From Pseudomonadota bacterium (lineage in GTDB: Bacteria; Pseudomonadota; Alphaproteobacteria; Acetobacterales; Acetobacteraceae): a DNA stretch of 16,368 nucleotides. The stretch lies in the NCBI GenBank assembly GCA_021808985.1, contig JAKBAQ010000033.1:1-16368 (forward strand), given 5' to 3'. Of the stretch, positions 15,144 to 16,368 are shown piece by piece (positions within the stretch are counted from its first letter, which is position 1; each line of letters opens with the position of its first letter). Position numbers and translations under genes: made by a program. Below the pieces are notes generated by a model. That model was not told where the DNA came from. It searched no databases and worked only from the letters and a program-made list of their open reading frames with translations.

Positions 15144-16324
15144 ACGGCACGGATGGCGGGGCCTATGAACGGTTCTACCCATATTACGCCGAGCTGTGCG
15201 CGCTCTCTGAACTGCGCAAGAAGCCGGGTTTTGGCATACCGTTGCGCAGCGGCATGGGCGGGCATTCCCTGCTTTACCTGAACGGCGTGCGGCTGGACCG
15301 CGGGCAGGGATACCCGGTGCTGGAACTCTGCGCGCCGGAGACCGCGCCAGGGGCGCATGGTGTCGGCATCAGCGTGAATTCACACTACAAAAACGCCAAC
15401 TGGGTGGCCACGGAGGGGCGGGATTTTTTGTGGCGGGGCGCGCTGGCGCCGGGCGAGCGGCTGACGCGCGAGAGCTATGAGCGGACGCAGCACCATGCCA
15501 AGGCGATGGGCGTGCTCGATGGTGTGGAATTCCACGACCATTTGTTCCGCGGCAAGCCAAGCGGCATGGCGGAGCGGGATTACATGTATGAAATCTCCGT
15601 CGCGACCGATTATGCGGCCCGGTTCGGCCGCGATATTTTTCGCGCGCGGGTGCCGCTGGACCGGGTGAGGATGGCGGCGGTCGTCAATTTTCTCAATGAG
15701 CTCAATGCGCCTTACCGGGAGGGCGCGCGGGTGTATCAGTGGAAGCTGTTCAACGATAATTGCGGCCATGTGGCGCATAATGCGCTGGCGGCGGCGGGGA
15801 TATGGGCGCCTTGGCCGACAGGGCAGTTCTTCGCGCGCGCGGCGTTCAATTTTCCCGTACCAAAGAACGAGCTGGTGGATCTCGCGCTGCGCGTGAATGA
15901 TCTGCCGATCCAGAATCCCGCGGCGATTTATGCTGATGCGCCGACGCGGCGGGCCTTTTTGGCGACCGGGGCGCTGCCGGCGGCGGCGGGGGGCTTGACG
16001 ATCGCAGCACCGGCGGTGGCGGATAATGATGTTTATGACATCGACCGTCTGCGGCTGATTTTTTATGATAATCCGTTTTGGGGGCCTTACCGGCGGCGCT
16101 TCACCCGCATATTCAGCGAGCCGCGATACCGCGATTTGCGCGCGAATCTGCGGTATTTTGAAGCATTATACGCCAGGGCGCTGGAAGCGCGCGGCGGCGG
16201 CGGCCAAAGCAGCGGGTGGCGGCGGCGTTATGATGAGTATGTTGCACAGGAAGCCGCGAAAATTCGCGGGCATCTGAGACACCTTGAAGATGCCGGGGAA
16301 TTATTGGCGGAGGCCCTGGCGTGA
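15107..16324 (+). CDS. Unrecognised protein with a possible permuted papain-like domain and an internal Tat-like segment
   Basis: 405 residues from ATG 15107, or 394 from ATG 15140; neither has a clear ribosome site. I do not recognise the family. Visible parts: residues 50-60 GGHSLLYLNG put a conserved-looking histidine (H53) first, and residues 217-226 DNCGHVAHNAL put a cysteine (C219) with histidines (H221, H224) later. That His-then-NC order is the one seen in permuted NlpC/P60-like thiol enzymes (LRAT, PPPDE and DUF4105-type), so a cysteine hydrolase or acyltransferase is possible. Residues 280-305 read TRRAFLATGALPAAAGG and end in PAVADN, a textbook twin-arginine signal but in the middle of the chain. 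The C-terminal 95 residues are basic, aromatic and helical (YRRRFTRIF, EEL-rich end). It is 38 bp after the hydrolase, so probably in the same operon. It is not part of the APE set I know. Confidence 0.7.
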   Translation: MGDDGNDRNCAMNGTDGGAYERFYPYYAELCALSELRKKPGFGIPLRSGMGGHSLLYLNGVRLDRGQGYPVLELCAPETAPGAHGVGISVNSHYKNANWVATEGRDFLWRGALAPGERLTRESYERTQHHAKAMGVLDGVEFHDHLFRGKPSGMAERDYMYEISVATDYAARFGRDIFRARVPLDRVRMAAVVNFLNELNAPYREGARVYQWKLFNDNCGHVAHNALAAAGIWAPWPTGQFFARAAFNFPVPKNELVDLALRVNDLPIQNPAAIYADAPTRRAFLATGALPAAAGGLTIAAPAVADNDVYDIDRLRLIFYDNPFWGPYRRRFTRIFSEPRYRDLRANLRYFEALYARALEARGGGGQSSGWRRRYDEYVAQEAAKIRGHLRHLEDAGELLAEALA

Positions 16325-16368
16325 GCGGGGAACAGCCCTTGGGGTTGGGGAAATCTCCCCTGATGCTC
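16321..16368 (+). CDS. Start of the next operon gene (cut by right edge)
   Basis: A GTG at 16321 overlaps the preceding stop as GTGA and has GGAGG at 16309-16313, a 7-base spacing and the best ribosome site on this strand. Sixteen open codons (MSGEQPLGLGKSPLML) reach the edge. The product cannot be recognised from this much. It shows that the operon continues beyond the window, which is where ketosynthase and ketoreductase genes could lie. Confidence 0.5.
   Translation, partial: MSGEQPLGLGKSPLML

Noticed and set aside
16345..16362. GGGGA-AATC-TCCCC hairpin at the right edge
   Set aside because: Five-base stem with no T-run, inside the apparent next gene; probably chance.

Overview
The window is GC-rich, gene-dense bacterial chromosome with no RNA genes, insertion sequences or CRISPR. 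TamA/TamB, OxyR, AhpC/AhpF, a CYP153-type P450 with its own [2Fe-2S] ferredoxin, and a type II acyl-chain operon point to an alphaproteobacterium. My guess, from gene content and composition only, is an acid-tolerant member of the Acetobacteraceae (Acidiphilium/Acidocella-like).

Left half, all on the minus strand and listed in transcription order: CYP153 P450 (7148-5895), ferredoxin (5836-5516), ahpC (5385-4822), ahpF (4696-3131), oxyR (3110-2211), tamA (2157-334) and the start of tamB (334 to beyond the left edge). Three functions follow one another: terminal hydroxylation of alkyl or fatty chains, peroxide defence with the peroxide sensor at the end of its own target operon, and outer-membrane protein assembly. 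A 130-bp spacer before ahpC holds LysR-type dyads over a -35-like element. A 13-bp perfect hairpin sits between ahpC and ahpF.

Right half, all on the plus strand: a TetR-family regulator (7269-7940) divergent from the P450, with an overlapping palindromic operator and an exact TATAAT between them. Then follows a tightly packed run: acyl carrier protein, COG4648-type membrane protein, AMP-dependent acyl ligase, hotdog dehydratase, lysophospholipid-type acyltransferase, LolA-like periplasmic protein, MMPL/RND exporter, alpha/beta hydrolase and an unrecognised ~400-residue protein. A further gene begins at a GTG at the right edge.

The gene set from ACP to MMPL matches the accessory half of aryl-polyene (APE)/flexirubin-like clusters: loading, dehydration, acyl transfer, periplasmic handling and export. 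No ketosynthase or ketoreductase is present within the window, so the chain-building enzymes must lie to the right, lie elsewhere, or be missing. The hydrolase and the unrecognised protein (a possible permuted papain-like dyad plus an internal Tat-like segment) are the least explained part and the best candidates for something new.
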